NCBI GenBank assembly: GCA_938075435.1
Contig: CALJHL010000280.1
Location: forward strand, 1 to 35,768
DNA from: an uncultured Thalassotalea sp.
GTDB lineage: Bacteria; Pseudomonadota; Gammaproteobacteria; Enterobacterales; Alteromonadaceae
Length of the DNA: 35,768 bases
Direction of reading: 5' to 3'
Numbering within the stretch: the stretch's first letter is position 1; each line of letters opens with the position of its first letter. This document shows positions 26,988-35,768 of the stretch, in pieces. Below the pieces are notes generated by a model. It worked only from the letters and a program-made list of their open reading frames with translations. It did no database searches and was not told the DNA's origin. The translations under genes were made by a program, and so were the position numbers.

Positions 26988-28478
26988 ATGAGACCTAGTC
27001 TTCAGCTCCGCATGGGGCAACACTTAACAATGACACCTCAATTGCAGCAGGCGATTAAACTGCTGCAACTCTCAACTTTGGATCTTCAACAGGAAATACA
27101 AGAGGCACTCGACAGTAACCCGCTGCTTGAAGTCGATGAAAGCACTCCCAATGAAGAAAGCCAAGATAACTTTGACAAACAAACTGAGGCTGCGCAAACA
27201 ACCGGAGCTAGCGATGGGACAGAGGATGCGAGCCCGAGCCAAGATGAAATATCTACTGATGAAGCATTAAATCAGCAAGAGATCCCTGATGAGTTATCTG
27301 TGGATACAACTTGGGAAGAAAGTTTTAGTGCTGGTACCTCAAATACCGGTCTAAAAGCCCCTATCGATGATGAATACGCATTTCAAGGGGAAACCTCGGA
27401 CTCAATTCAGGATCACCTTACCTGGCAGATGGAATTAACGCCTTTTTCCGATACTGATAGAGCCATCGCAGTCGCGATTATTGACGGCATTGACGATAGT
27501 GGTTATTTAACGGTGACTATCGATGATATCCTCGCCAGCATGGGCGATGATGAAATTGAATTAGATGAAGTTGCTGCCGTCTTAAAACGCATCAATATGT
27601 TTGATCCCATCGGAGTCGGAGCCCAATCAATCGCTGATTGTTTGCTTATTCAATTAAATCAATTTTCATCTGACACGCCTTTTTTGCAGCAAACAAAATT
27701 AATTGTCCGCGAACATATAGATTTATTGGCCAATCGTGATTTTAGGCAAATCATGCGAAAAACCAAATTAAAAGAGCCACAACTCAAAGAAGTGATGCAA
27801 CTTATTCAAAGTTTGAATCCTCGTCCTGGCGATGTCATTGCTGTCAACAATGAGCAATATGTTGTTCCTGATGTCAGTGTATTTAAAAAGAATGGTCGTT
27901 GGGTAGTAGAGCTTAATCCAGACACTGCGCCAAAAATTGGTATAAATCAACAATACGCAAGCATGACTCGCTCCGGGTCAACAACCGATAATCAATTTAT
28001 TCGTTCCCATTTACAAGAAGCCAAGTGGTTTATCAAATCGCTTGAGAGTCGCAATGAAACGTTAATGAAGGTTTCAAACTGTATTGTACAAAGACAAAAT
28101 GGCTTTTTTGAACATGGCCCTGAGGCAATGCGACCTATGGTTCTTAATGATATAGCTGAAGCTGTTGAGATGCATGAATCTACGATTTCTAGGGTCACCA
28201 CACAAAAATACATGCATACTCCTCGAGGTATTTTTGAACTAAAATATTTCTTTTCCAGTCATGTAAGCACCGAAAATGGTGGCGAATGTTCGTCAACGGC
28301 GATAAGAGCTTTAATAAAAAAATTAGTAGAAGCTGAAATTCCAAGCAAGCCTTTAAGTGATAGTAAAATGGCAGAATTATTAGCCGACCAAGGCATAAAT
28401 GTAGCCAGAAGAACTATTGCAAAATATCGGGAGTCTTTATCGATCCCACCTTCAAACCAACGAAAAAGTTTACTTTAA
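26988..28478 (+). CDS. rpoN: RNA polymerase sigma-54 factor RpoN
   Basis: RpoN directs RNA polymerase to -24/-12 promoters and needs AAA+ activators. The 496-residue protein has the glutamine-rich region I ([44 protein letters not shown]), an acidic region II (about 52-130), the core-binding domain, a helix-turn-helix (about 385-405), and the RpoN box [12 protein letters not shown] near the C terminus that reads the -24 element. It is slightly longer than E. coli RpoN (477), in the acidic region. Placement between lptB and hpf is universal in this group. Confidence 0.98.
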   Translation: MRPSLQLRMGQHLTMTPQLQQAIKLLQLSTLDLQQEIQEALDSNPLLEVDESTPNEESQDNFDKQTEAAQTTGASDGTEDASPSQDEISTDEALNQQEIPDELSVDTTWEESFSAGTSNTGLKAPIDDEYAFQGETSDSIQDHLTWQMELTPFSDTDRAIAVAIIDGIDDSGYLTVTIDDILASMGDDEIELDEVAAVLKRINMFDPIGVGAQSIADCLLIQLNQFSSDTPFLQQTKLIVREHIDLLANRDFRQIMRKTKLKEPQLKEVMQLIQSLNPRPGDVIAVNNEQYVVPDVSVFKKNGRWVVELNPDTAPKIGINQQYASMTRSGSTTDNQFIRSHLQEAKWFIKSLESRNETLMKVSNCIVQRQNGFFEHGPEAMRPMVLNDIAEAVEMHESTISRVTTQKYMHTPRGIFELKYFFSSHVSTENGGECSSTAIRALIKKLVEAEIPSKPLSDSKMAELLADQGINVARRTIAKYRESLSIPPSNQRKSLL

Positions 28479-28515
28479 TAATATTGATTTAATTATCTAA
28501 CTAAGGATACAACTT

Positions 28516-28803
28516 ATGCAAATTAATCTATCGGGTCACCATGTTGATGTTACAGCAGCAATGCGTTCTTATATCGATTCAAAATTTGAACGTTTAGTAC
28601 GACATTTCGATCATATTAATAATGTTTATGTTGTCTTAAAAGTTGAAAAGTTACAGCAAATTGCCGAAGCAACTTTACATGTAAATGGTGGCGAACTATT
28701 TGGTTCGTCAGAGCATACTGATATGTATGCCGCTATCGACAGTTTAGTCGATAAACTCGATCGACAAGTACTAAAGCATAAAGCTAAATTATCCAGCCAT
28801 TAA
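28516..28803 (+). CDS. hpf: Ribosome hibernation promoting factor HPF (short form)
   Basis: Short HPF binds the 30S decoding region and helps form inactive 100S dimers in stationary phase. The 95 residues match E. coli HPF exactly in length. Conserved stretches are MQINLSGHHVDVTAAMRSYIDSKFERLVRHFDHI and ATLHVNGGELFGSSEHTDMYAAIDSLVDKLDRQVLKHKAK. A good ribosome-binding site (AAGGA) precedes the ATG. It lies 37 bp after rpoN. Confidence 0.97.
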   Translation: MQINLSGHHVDVTAAMRSYIDSKFERLVRHFDHINNVYVVLKVEKLQQIAEATLHVNGGELFGSSEHTDMYAAIDSLVDKLDRQVLKHKAKLSSH

Positions 28804-28842
28804 CGACTTAACTAACCATAATGGTAAGCCAATAAACTTATT

Positions 28843-29292
28843 ATGAAATTAGAAAATATATTAGCTCCAGACTGCACTATCTGTGCAGCTGAGAGCAGCA
28901 GTAAAAAAAGCATACTCGAAAAAATCAGTAACATTGCAGCAGATAAAATCGCTAACACTAATGAGAAAGAGTTGCTGTTAAGCTTAATGTCTAGAGAAAA
29001 GCTGAGTAGTACTGGCATAGGTAAAGGTATTGCGATCCCGCATGGCCGATTAAATAACACCGACCAAGTCGTTGCGGTGTTAATCACTACCAAAAAACCC
29101 ATTGCTTTCGATGCCATTGATGATAAGCCGGTAGACATATTTATCGCTATTTTTGTACCAGAAGATCACTGTCAACAGCACTTGCAAACCTTAGCTAGCA
29201 TTGCCCGTCTTTTTAGTGATAAAAACACCTGTAAAAAAGTCCGAAAATGCCAATCTTCAGCAGAGCTTTTTGATCTAGTAACGAATCCATAA
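28843..29292 (+). CDS. ptsN: Nitrogen PTS EIIA component PtsN
   Basis: PtsN is the terminal phosphate acceptor of the nitrogen PTS and regulates potassium, nitrogen and envelope stress functions through protein contacts. The 149-residue EIIA-fructose-type domain has the phosphorylated histidine H67 in GIGKGIAIPHGRL, and VDIFIAIFVPEDHCQQHLQTLASIARLF. It is somewhat shorter than E. coli PtsN (163). It forms a tight group with rapZ (9 bp) and npr, which supplies its phosphate. Confidence 0.96.
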   Translation: MKLENILAPDCTICAAESSSKKSILEKISNIAADKIANTNEKELLLSLMSREKLSSTGIGKGIAIPHGRLNNTDQVVAVLITTKKPIAFDAIDDKPVDIFIAIFVPEDHCQQHLQTLASIARLFSDKNTCKKVRKCQSSAELFDLVTNP

Positions 29293-29301
29293 GAAGAAAC
29301 T

Positions 29302-30147
29302 ATGAAATTAATTATTGTTAGTGGCCGCTCTGGTTCAGGTAAAACTGTAGCTTTGCGTGTGCTGGAAGATCTTGGTTATTACTGTGTCGATAATATCCCG
29401 GTAAATTTATTGCCAGCGCTCACTCATACCGTGATTAATGATTATGAAAATGTCGCGGTATCATTGGATGTAAGAAATTTACCAGATAACCCTGCCGATG
29501 TAATCGAGGTACTTGATTATTTACCACAATCGGTTGAATTGAATATCCTTTATCTTGATGCTGATGATAGTGAATTAATACGTCGCTTCAGTGAAACCCG
29601 TCGATTACATCCGTTAGTTAGAAAAAACATGGCGCTAGATCAAGCCATCGCAGTTGAAAAGAAACTATTGGAACCAATCGCCAGTAAATCAGATTTAAAT
29701 ATTAACACCTCACAATTAACCCCGCATCAACTCGCTGACTTAGTAAGAGAGCGTATTCTAGGTAGAAAGACGGGTTCAATGGTCATCGTTTTTGAGTCAT
29801 TTGGTTTTAAATATGGAGTTCCTGCTGAAGCTGACTATATGTTTGATGCCCGTTTTTTACCTAACCCTTTTTGGGAAGAGGGCCTAAAACCTTACAATGG
29901 TTTAGACAAGCCTGTGCAAGACTTTTTAGCCAGCCTACCCATAGTCACTAAATTTATCTGGCAAATTAATAGTTTTATGATGACTTGGTTGCCACACCTT
30001 GAACGTAATAATCGCTCTTATTTAACGGTTGCAATTGGTTGTACCGGTGGTCAACATCGTAGCGTATATATTGTTGAAATGTTAGCCGCGCAATTTAAAA
30101 AAGACAATAACGATATTCAAATTCGCCATCGCGAGTTAAGTAAATAA
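29302..30147 (+). CDS. rapZ: RNase adapter protein RapZ
   Basis: RapZ in enterobacteria guides RNase E to the small RNA GlmZ and so adjusts glucosamine-6-phosphate synthase, linking it to envelope precursor supply. The 281-residue protein has the N-terminal P-loop GRSGSGKT (8-15), the YYCVDNIPVNLLPAL segment and the C-terminal domain with FKYGVPAEADYMFDARFLPNPFWEEGLKPYNGLD and AIGCTGGQHRSVYI. E. coli RapZ has 284 residues. Whether a GlmZ-like RNA exists here is unknown. It shares one base with npr. Confidence 0.97.
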   Translation: MKLIIVSGRSGSGKTVALRVLEDLGYYCVDNIPVNLLPALTHTVINDYENVAVSLDVRNLPDNPADVIEVLDYLPQSVELNILYLDADDSELIRRFSETRRLHPLVRKNMALDQAIAVEKKLLEPIASKSDLNINTSQLTPHQLADLVRERILGRKTGSMVIVFESFGFKYGVPAEADYMFDARFLPNPFWEEGLKPYNGLDKPVQDFLASLPIVTKFIWQINSFMMTWLPHLERNNRSYLTVAIGCTGGQHRSVYIVEMLAAQFKKDNNDIQIRHRELSK

Positions 30148-30422
30148 TGGACTTTTGTGAGCAAACGGTAATTATTGAAAACAAACTTGGATTACATGCG
30201 CGAGCGGCGACTAAACTTGCTAAATTAAGCCAAGAATTTCAAGCTAAAATAACCTTGCAGCTGCAAGACAAAACTGCCGATGCCGACTCGATCATGGGCT
30301 TAATGTTACTAACGGGTAGTCAAGGCAAAGCGGTGACGATAAGAGCCGAAGGTATTGAAGCGGAACCGGCATTAAATGCAATTTGTCAGTTATTTTCGAA
30401 CAAATTTAATGAAGCAGAATGA
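30147..30422 (+). CDS. npr: Nitrogen PTS phosphocarrier protein NPr
   Basis: NPr passes phosphate from PtsP to PtsN. The 91-residue HPr-family protein has the active-site histidine H17 in NKLGLHARAATKLAKL and the regulatory-site-like serine S48 in DADSIMGLMLLTGSQG. It starts on the last base of the rapZ stop codon (TAATG), so the two are coupled. PtsP (enzyme I) is not in the window. Confidence 0.97.
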   Translation: MDFCEQTVIIENKLGLHARAATKLAKLSQEFQAKITLQLQDKTADADSIMGLMLLTGSQGKAVTIRAEGIEAEPALNAICQLFSNKFNEAE

Positions 30423-30541
30423 ATAGTTGCTGACTATTTCTAGAAAAAGCTGTTAAAACGAATCACTTCAGATAAACTTAGATACATAAAAACAACCAGT
30501 TAGCCTACTGTATTTTAAATTGGTACGGTTCAAGGTAGATT

Positions 30542-31900
30542 ATGCCGGACAAGTCAAAGCAAGAGATAAGCCAAAAACGATTACTTGAAATCAACACCGC
30601 CCTGCAAGGTGGTATGTTCGTTTACGTGCGCAAAATGTTTCAAAATTTACCCGCCTACGATATTGCCTTATTAATTGAATCATCTCCCGCTCGTAGCCGT
30701 AATGTTTTATGGCAACTGACCGACCCCGATTTACATGGTGAAATTCTTGAAGAGCTTTCCGATGAAGTTCGCAAAGGTATCCTTAAAAATATGCAACCTG
30801 AAAAGGTTGCAGCTGCCGCTGAAGGCATGGATATTGATGATTTAGCTGAAGTTCTTCGTACCTTACCTGATTCAGTCTATCAAGAAGTGCTCAACTCAAT
30901 GGATGAGCAGGACCGAACTCGAGTCGAACAAGCCTTATCATACGAAGAAGATACCGCTGGCGGTATCATGAACACCGATACCATTACCTTACGCCCCGAT
31001 GTCACTATTGACGTGATTTTAAGGTATTTAAGGCTACGTGGAGAGTTACCCGATGCCACTGATTCATTTTATGTGGTAAGACGAGACGATAAGTTTATCG
31101 GCTCGGTATCGTTAGCAAGGTTAATTACCGCAAGACCAGAGCAAGCAATTGCCGAAATCACCGATTATGAAACTATTCCGATCCCAGTCGACATGGATGA
31201 AACAGAAGTGGCGACATTATTTGAACGTCATGACTGGTTATCTGCCCCGGTTATTGATGCCAACGGCCATCTATTAGGACGTATTACCATCGATGATGTT
31301 ATCGATATTATTCGTGAGGATGCGGAACACTCAATGATGAGTATGGCGGGTCTTGATGATGAAGCCGATACCTTCGCTCCAGTTTTAAAAAGTACCCAAC
31401 AACGTACCCTGTGGCTCGGTTTAAATTTATGTACTGCACTTACTGCTGTTGCCGTTTCCAGCATGTTTGAAGAAATTTTAGCACAAATGGCCATACTCGC
31501 TATTTTAAACTCTTTAGTTCCCAGCATGGGTGGAGTCGCTGGTGGGCAAACCCTGACTTTGGTGATCCGTGGGATGGCGTTAGGTCATATCGGTGAAAAC
31601 AATGCCAAAGATATCTTATCGAAAGAATTAGCTATCGGCTTTTTAAATGGCTTGATTTGGGCGGTGTTAATTGCTGGAATTGTAGCGATTTGGAAACAAG
31701 ATCTAATGCTTGGCGCTATTATTGCCTTTGCGATGTTAATGAATTTAACCGCTGCCGGTGTCGCCGGTGTTTCAATCCCGATTATTTTAAAACGGATGAA
31801 CATAGATCCAGCGTTAGCGAGTACTGTAATATTGACAACTATTACCGATGTAGTTGGTATTTTTGCATTCTTAGGCACCGCGACTTTAATGCTTGGTTAA
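30542..31900 (+). CDS. mgtE: Magnesium transporter MgtE
   Basis: MgtE is a Mg2+-gated channel. The 452-residue protein has an N-terminal superhelical domain (about 15-130, with MQPEKVAAAAEGMDIDDLAEVLRTLPD), two CBS domains (about 138-260, MNTDTITLRPDVTIDVILRYLR and HDWLSAPVIDANGHLLGRITIDDVIDII) and five membrane helices (about 285-450). The pore helix region includes SLVPSMGGVAGGQTLTLVIRGMALG and the ITTITDVVGIFAFLG motif. It lies 119 bp after npr, so it may have its own promoter. No Mg2+ riboswitch was seen upstream. Confidence 0.97.
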   Translation: MPDKSKQEISQKRLLEINTALQGGMFVYVRKMFQNLPAYDIALLIESSPARSRNVLWQLTDPDLHGEILEELSDEVRKGILKNMQPEKVAAAAEGMDIDDLAEVLRTLPDSVYQEVLNSMDEQDRTRVEQALSYEEDTAGGIMNTDTITLRPDVTIDVILRYLRLRGELPDATDSFYVVRRDDKFIGSVSLARLITARPEQAIAEITDYETIPIPVDMDETEVATLFERHDWLSAPVIDANGHLLGRITIDDVIDIIREDAEHSMMSMAGLDDEADTFAPVLKSTQQRTLWLGLNLCTALTAVAVSSMFEEILAQMAILAILNSLVPSMGGVAGGQTLTLVIRGMALGHIGENNAKDILSKELAIGFLNGLIWAVLIAGIVAIWKQDLMLGAIIAFAMLMNLTAAGVAGVSIPIILKRMNIDPALASTVILTTITDVVGIFAFLGTATLMLG

Positions 31901-31941
31901 TAATAGCAATTCTAGTCAGTTTGAGATTAGTGGGATTTAGA

Positions 31942-31972
31942 CAATTAAAAGCTAAAATTTAGCTTTTAATTG
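31942..31972. terminator. Long AT-rich palindrome between mgtE and pmbA
   Basis: CAATTAAAAGCTAAA and its exact reverse complement are separated by a single base, giving a stem of up to 15 bp with a minimal loop. It lies between convergent mgtE and pmbA and probably ends both transcripts. Confidence 0.7.
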
Positions 31973-31979
31973 CTGCAAG

Positions 31980-33323
31980 CTATTGACCTGATATTTGCAT
32001 TTCGGCAATTATTACCGAGCCAGTTTGAATTGCACCACGTAAATCATAATCGTCACCGGTAGCGACAACATTAGTGAATATGTCTTGCAAGTTACCGGCA
32101 ATTGTAATTTCCTCGACGGGGAAAATAATCTCTCCATTTTCAACCCAAAAGCCCGCTGCGCCTCTTGAATAATCACCATTAACGACATTAACCCCTTGGC
32201 CCATTAATTCAGTAACCAATAAACCAGTGCCTAAGGTTTTTAACATTGCCTTAAAGTCGCCGCCATTAGCAGATACGTACCAATTATGGATACCACCGGC
32301 GTTACCCGTGGTAGTAAGCCCTAACTTACGGGCAGAATAGCTAGTTAACAAATAGCTTTGTAGCTGCCCTTGAGTAATAATTTCTCGGTCAACGGTTGCC
32401 ACTCCTTCCGAGTCGAAACTACTACTCGCCAAGCCCTTTAATACATGTGGTCGTTCACTGATATTTAAATGCGAAGAGAAAACTTGCTTACCTATGGAAT
32501 TAACTAAAAAAGAAGAATCACGATATAAATTACCACCGCTGATGGCGGCAATAAAATGGCCAAAAATACTATTCGCTACATCAGAGCGAAACATAACTGG
32601 TACTTTTTGAGTGGTTAATTTTTGACTATTGAGCCTTGAAACTGTCGCTTGTGCAGATTCAATACCAATCAGTTTAGGATCTTTTAGGTTATTAAAATCA
32701 CGATTTACATCATAACTGTAGTCACGTTGCATCTCGTCATCACTACCAGCAATCATCATACAGCTTAGGCTGTGGCGGCTACTTGGGTATCCCACCAATT
32801 GACCATGGCTGTTGCCATAAACTTTAAAGCCATCAAAGCTTGAAAAATTAGCGCCATCAGAGTTGCTGATCCGAGGATCTGAATTCAACGCAGCTAGTTC
32901 AGCCTCTGTTGCTATGGCAATTGCTTGTTCGGTTGAAATATTGGCCGGGTGATACAAGTCTAGATCTTTAGCGGTAAATGCTAATAGCTCTTTATCAGCT
33001 AATCCAGAACATGGATCGACTGAAGTGTATTTAGCAATATTTACCGCTGCCTGTACGGCTTGATGTAAGGCTTTCTCAGATAAATCTGCAGTAGAAGCAG
33101 AGCCTTTACGCCCGTCTTTATATACGGTCAGCCCCAAAGCGCCATCATTAGTAAACTCAACGGTTTCTACTTCACCCATTCGAGTATCGACACTTAAGCC
33201 TTGTTGTTTACTCATTGACACTTCAGCACTATCAGCGCCAAGTTTATTTGCTAATTCTAAAACTTTAGCAACTCGCTCTTTTACTTGCTGCATTGCTGTG
33301 TTTATTGATTCTATTTGAGCCAT
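31980..33323 (-). CDS. pmbA: Metalloprotease subunit PmbA (TldE)
   Basis: PmbA/TldE forms a heterodimer with TldD that degrades unfolded peptides, matures microcin B17 in E. coli and degrades CcdA. The 447-residue protein shows LELANKLGADSAEVSMSKQQGLSVDTRMGEVE at the N terminus, a VGYPSSRHSLSCMMIAG middle and the C-terminal GNAGGIHNWYVSANGGDFKAMLKTLGTGLLVTELMGQGVNVVNGDYSRGAAGFWVENGEI block. It lacks the zinc-binding HExxxH of TldD, as expected. E. coli PmbA has 450 residues. It is divergent from darP, with tldD close by on the same strand. Confidence 0.97.
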   Translation of the reverse strand: MAQIESINTAMQQVKERVAKVLELANKLGADSAEVSMSKQQGLSVDTRMGEVETVEFTNDGALGLTVYKDGRKGSASTADLSEKALHQAVQAAVNIAKYTSVDPCSGLADKELLAFTAKDLDLYHPANISTEQAIAIATEAELAALNSDPRISNSDGANFSSFDGFKVYGNSHGQLVGYPSSRHSLSCMMIAGSDDEMQRDYSYDVNRDFNNLKDPKLIGIESAQATVSRLNSQKLTTQKVPVMFRSDVANSIFGHFIAAISGGNLYRDSSFLVNSIGKQVFSSHLNISERPHVLKGLASSSFDSEGVATVDREIITQGQLQSYLLTSYSARKLGLTTTGNAGGIHNWYVSANGGDFKAMLKTLGTGLLVTELMGQGVNVVNGDYSRGAAGFWVENGEIIFPVEEITIAGNLQDIFTNVVATGDDYDLRGAIQTGSVIIAEMQISGQ

Positions 33324-33484
33324 GATTTCTTATCGTGATCATTGCTTTATTGACGTATTACTTATAAATAAAGCAGATAAATTAAAATTATTAGCAAGCA
33401 TATCACAGAGCTTTGTTAAGTGGATGAAATTAAGCACCAATATGATGTATAATTAGTTTATTACTAATTCCGAAAATTAAAACT

Positions 33485-34006
33485 ATGCGAAAAAAATCTG
33501 CCGAGATCACCCCTGAAGAAGAAATCATCTATGTAAGTAGAACTGAATTAAAACGCGATGCTAAAGAATTGCAAATATTAAGCTTAGAGTTAGCCAATTT
33601 AAATGTAAAACAGCGTCAACAATTACCATTAAATGAAGAAATCGACGCCGCGCTTCGCCTTGCTGACAAAATTAAAGGCAAACACGATGCATTTAACCGT
33701 AACATCCGTTTTTTAGCCAGATTACTGGCCACCATAGATTTAGACGCAGTTAAGGTTGGCTTAGATAAAATTAATAATAAACATTCTCAGGAATTACTTA
33801 AAGTCAGCAGGCTCGAAGATATCCGAGATAGTTTAATTACTGAAGGCGATGAAAAGATTGAACAGCTTCTGGCTGAATACCAAGATTTTGATCGTCAACG
33901 GATGCGACAGTTAGTTCGTCAGGCGGCAAAAGAAGTTAAATTAGAAAAGCCAGGTAAGAGTTTTAGAGAATTGTTCAAGTACTTAAAAGAGCACGTAGTA
34001 CTCTAA
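33485..34006 (+). CDS. darP: Ribosome biogenesis factor DarP (YjgA, DUF615)
   Basis: DarP (YjgA) associates with late 50S assembly intermediates. The 173-residue protein is highly charged and helical. Family stretches are visible: EIIYVSRTELKRDAKELQILSLELANLN, LPLNEEIDAALRLADKIKGKHDAFNRNIRFLARLL and the C-terminal QRMRQLVRQAAKEVKLEKPGKSFRELFKYLKE. E. coli YjgA has 183 residues. It is divergent from pmbA, as in E. coli, and is followed by a REP-like palindrome before convergent tldD. Confidence 0.95.
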   Translation: MRKKSAEITPEEEIIYVSRTELKRDAKELQILSLELANLNVKQRQQLPLNEEIDAALRLADKIKGKHDAFNRNIRFLARLLATIDLDAVKVGLDKINNKHSQELLKVSRLEDIRDSLITEGDEKIEQLLAEYQDFDRQRMRQLVRQAAKEVKLEKPGKSFRELFKYLKEHVVL

Positions 34007-34014
34007 AATAACTA

Positions 34015-34049
34015 GGGTCAGAGTCAGGTTAAATAACTGACTCTGACCC
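34015..34049. repeat. REP-like palindrome between darP and tldD
   Basis: GGGTCAGAGTCAG and its exact reverse complement (34037-34049) form a 13-bp stem. Two further base pairs extend it with one bulged G, leaving an AAAT loop. The GGGTCAGAGTCA core resembles palindromes found as dispersed repeats in many gammaproteobacteria, often linked to RAYT transposases. It may also terminate convergent darP and tldD. Repeat-family membership is from memory and is not shown by this window. Confidence 0.65.
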
Positions 34050-34057
34050 ATTATTAG

Positions 34058-35497
34058 TTATTGAATGCCACCGATCGTCATTTCATCTATTTTCAAGGTA
34101 GGTTGACCAACTCCTACCGGTACACTTTGACCATCCTTACCACAAACCCCGACGCCACTGTCTAAAGCAAGATCATTACCCACCATACTTACTTTTTTCA
34201 TCGCTTCAGGACCATTACCAATTAAAGTCGCATCTTTTACTGGTGTGGTGATCTCACCGTTTTCTATCAGGTACGCTTCGGCTGTGGTAAATACAAATTT
34301 ACCGGAAGTAATGTCGACTTGGCCGCCAGCAAAGTTAGGGGCATAAATGCCTTTTTTAACTGACTTGATGATATCTTCAGGACTTTGCTCACCGGCTAAC
34401 ATATAGGTATTGGTCATTCTCGGCATTGGTAAATGAGCATAAGATTCTCGGCGGCCATTACCGGTCGGCTTAACCCCCATTAATGAAGCATTATGCTTAT
34501 CTTGCATGTACCCTTGCAAAATGCCATTTTCAATCAACACATTATATTGACCAGGGGTGCCTTCATCGTCAATAGCCACAGAGCCCCGGCGATTAACCAT
34601 GGTGCCATCATCAACAATGGTACACAGCTCAGAAGTTACTTGTTGACCTATTTTACCAGAAAAAGCCGACGAGCCTTTACGGTTGAAGTCGCCTTCAAGG
34701 CCATGACCAACGGCTTCATGTAATAACACTCCTGGCCAGCCTGAACCAAGTACTACTGGCAACATTCCTGCGGGTGCATCAACGGCTTGTAGGTTGACAA
34801 TAGCCTGTCTAACAGCTTCTTCAGCATAACCTTGATAACGGCTCTTGGTGTTGACAACGTCAAAAAAGAAACTATAACCGCTGCGACCACCGCCGCCTGA
34901 ACTGGCTCGTTCACGGCGACCATTTTGTTCAACTAGCACCGAACAATTTAACCGAACTAACGGCCTAATATCGTTTGCAAAAGTACCATCACTGGCGGCC
35001 ACAAGAATTTTTTCATAAACGCCAGTAAGGCTGACAATGACCTGTTTTACCCTAGAGTCTTGGGCACGCGCATGGGCTTCTACTTCATGTAATAAATTGA
35101 TTTTTTGTTCTTGTGTTAACGTCGACAGAGGATCGATTTCAGTATATAACTGGATATATTGTTGACGGCTAAATGCTTTAACACTTTGGCTTTTACCTGA
35201 TTGCACTATGCCGCGCGCTGCCGTAGCGGCTTGCATTAATGCCATGGGATTAATGTCATCTGAATAGGCAAAACCAGTTTTTTCTCCGCTAATAGCGCGA
35301 ACCCCAACGCCTCGCTCAATATTGTATGAGCCCTCTTTAACGATGCCATCTTCCAACATCCATGACTCATGGCTTGATGACTGAAAATACAAATCAGCAA
35401 AATCGATATCACGAGCACAAATATGAGCTAACGTTTGATTTAACTGGTCTTGATCTAATTGACACGCTGTGAGTAATTCTTGTTCGACAACATTCAT
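34058..35497 (-). CDS. tldD: Metalloprotease subunit TldD
   Basis: TldD is the catalytic subunit of the TldD/TldE zinc metalloprotease. The 479-residue protein contains the metal-binding motif [11 protein letters not shown] (HExxxH form, about 262-272). The [11 protein letters not shown] segment and the C-terminal [54 protein letters not shown] block are also typical. E. coli TldD has 481 residues. It follows the nitrilase-family gene by 5 bp on the same strand and lies about 730 bp from its partner pmbA. Confidence 0.98.
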   Translation of the reverse strand: MNVVEQELLTACQLDQDQLNQTLAHICARDIDFADLYFQSSSHESWMLEDGIVKEGSYNIERGVGVRAISGEKTGFAYSDDINPMALMQAATAARGIVQSGKSQSVKAFSRQQYIQLYTEIDPLSTLTQEQKINLLHEVEAHARAQDSRVKQVIVSLTGVYEKILVAASDGTFANDIRPLVRLNCSVLVEQNGRRERASSGGGGRSGYSFFFDVVNTKSRYQGYAEEAVRQAIVNLQAVDAPAGMLPVVLGSGWPGVLLHEAVGHGLEGDFNRKGSSAFSGKIGQQVTSELCTIVDDGTMVNRRGSVAIDDEGTPGQYNVLIENGILQGYMQDKHNASLMGVKPTGNGRRESYAHLPMPRMTNTYMLAGEQSPEDIIKSVKKGIYAPNFAGGQVDITSGKFVFTTAEAYLIENGEITTPVKDATLIGNGPEAMKKVSMVGNDLALDSGVGVCGKDGQSVPVGVGQPTLKIDEMTIGGIQ

Positions 35498-35502
35498 TCT
35501 AT

Positions 35503-35768
35503 TTACCGTTTTGTATTTAAATTTACTGAAAATTTATTATGGACAGCGACGGGAATATCGGCTCTGACTTTCGCCAATAACTGCGCATCAAACTCAGTGC
35601 TAATATAGCCGCTACCCTGTTCTTTTATTACGACAATTTCACCCCAAGGGTTAATAATCATCGAGTGGCCAAAGGTTTTTCGGCCATTTTCATGGCAACC
35701 ATACTGACCGGCTGCCACTATATATACTTGATTCTCTATCGCCCTAGCTTGCAATAATGCTTGCCAAT
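35503..35768 (-). CDS. Carbon-nitrogen hydrolase (nitrilase family), 5' part missing
   Basis: The reading frame is open to the window edge and continues past the apparent start near 35754, reading [23 protein letters not shown]. The visible 88 codons are the C-terminal part of a Nit2/omega-amidase-like hydrolase: ARAIENQ, the [13 protein letters not shown] strand and the final [10 protein letters not shown]. The catalytic Glu-Lys-Cys residues lie upstream outside the window. In related genomes a nitrilase-family gene stands directly before tldD, as here (5 bp spacing). Substrate cannot be judged. Confidence 0.9.
   Translation of the reverse strand, partial: WQALLQARAIENQVYIVAAGQYGCHENGRKTFGHSMIINPWGEIVVIKEQGSGYISTEFDAQLLAKVRADIPVAVHNKFSVNLNTKR

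Noticed and set aside
31657-31962. 101-codon plus-strand open frame rich in Cys and Arg
   Set aside because: It is an out-of-frame reading of the mgtE membrane region.

Overview
This window looks like a chromosomal stretch of a marine gammaproteobacterium. The AT-rich sequence, the conserved operon order (lpoA-yraN-diaA-dolP; sspB-sspA / petCBA / rplM-rpsI; zapE / zapG-degQ-degS; mlaFEDCB-ibaG-murA facing yrbG-kdsDC-lptCAB-rpoN-hpf-ptsN-rapZ-npr) and the protein character suggest Alteromonadales, probably Colwelliaceae (Colwellia or Thalassotalea type). That placement is inference; no search was run. About 40 genes are nearly all housekeeping. The one clearly accessory segment is the first 2.1 kb.

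Region by region. (1) 1-2106: two base-identical copies of a sequence of at least 119 bp (1-119 and 1988-2106) bracket a Phd/RelE-type toxin-antitoxin pair and a DD35E transposase. Each copy carries the last 19 nt of the RNase P RNA gene plus its terminator. The complete rnpB (2088-2487, minus strand) sits directly against the right-hand copy. (2) 2569-7109: rsmI, then divergent lpoA-yraN-diaA-dolP (peptidoglycan synthase activation, a nuclease-like protein, a replication initiation factor, outer-membrane integrity). (3) 7215-11030: sspB and sspA (ClpXP adaptor, stringent starvation protein) and the bc1 complex operon petABC. (4) 11591-13855: rplM-rpsI and zapE. (5) 14001-17200: zapG, then the periplasmic proteases DegQ and DegS. 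(6) 17321-22034: the Mla phospholipid-transport operon with ibaG and murA. (7) 22418-30422: the long divergent yrbG-kdsD-kdsC-lptC-lptA-lptB-rpoN-hpf-ptsN-rapZ-npr cluster (Kdo synthesis, LPS export, sigma-54, nitrogen PTS). (8) 30542-35768: mgtE, then pmbA, darP, tldD and the 3' part of a nitrilase-family gene running off the right edge.

How they work together. Much of the window is envelope biogenesis. MurA makes the first committed peptidoglycan precursor, and LpoA stimulates the synthase. KdsD and KdsC supply Kdo for LPS, while LptC, LptA and LptB export it. MlaFEDCB keeps the outer leaflet free of phospholipid, DolP supports outer-membrane integrity, and DegQ/DegS provide periplasmic quality control and stress sensing. 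A sigma-E-like promoter lies upstream of degQ.

I found no CRISPR array, prophage, secretion system or defence island, and no tRNA or rRNA gene. The most unusual feature is the repeat-bounded insertion at the 3' end of rnpB. Smaller points of interest are a perfect 13-bp dyad in the sspA leader, the acidic C-terminal extension of LptA, a REP-like palindrome between darP and tldD, and a repeat-like block in the 560-bp petA/rpsI intergenic gap.
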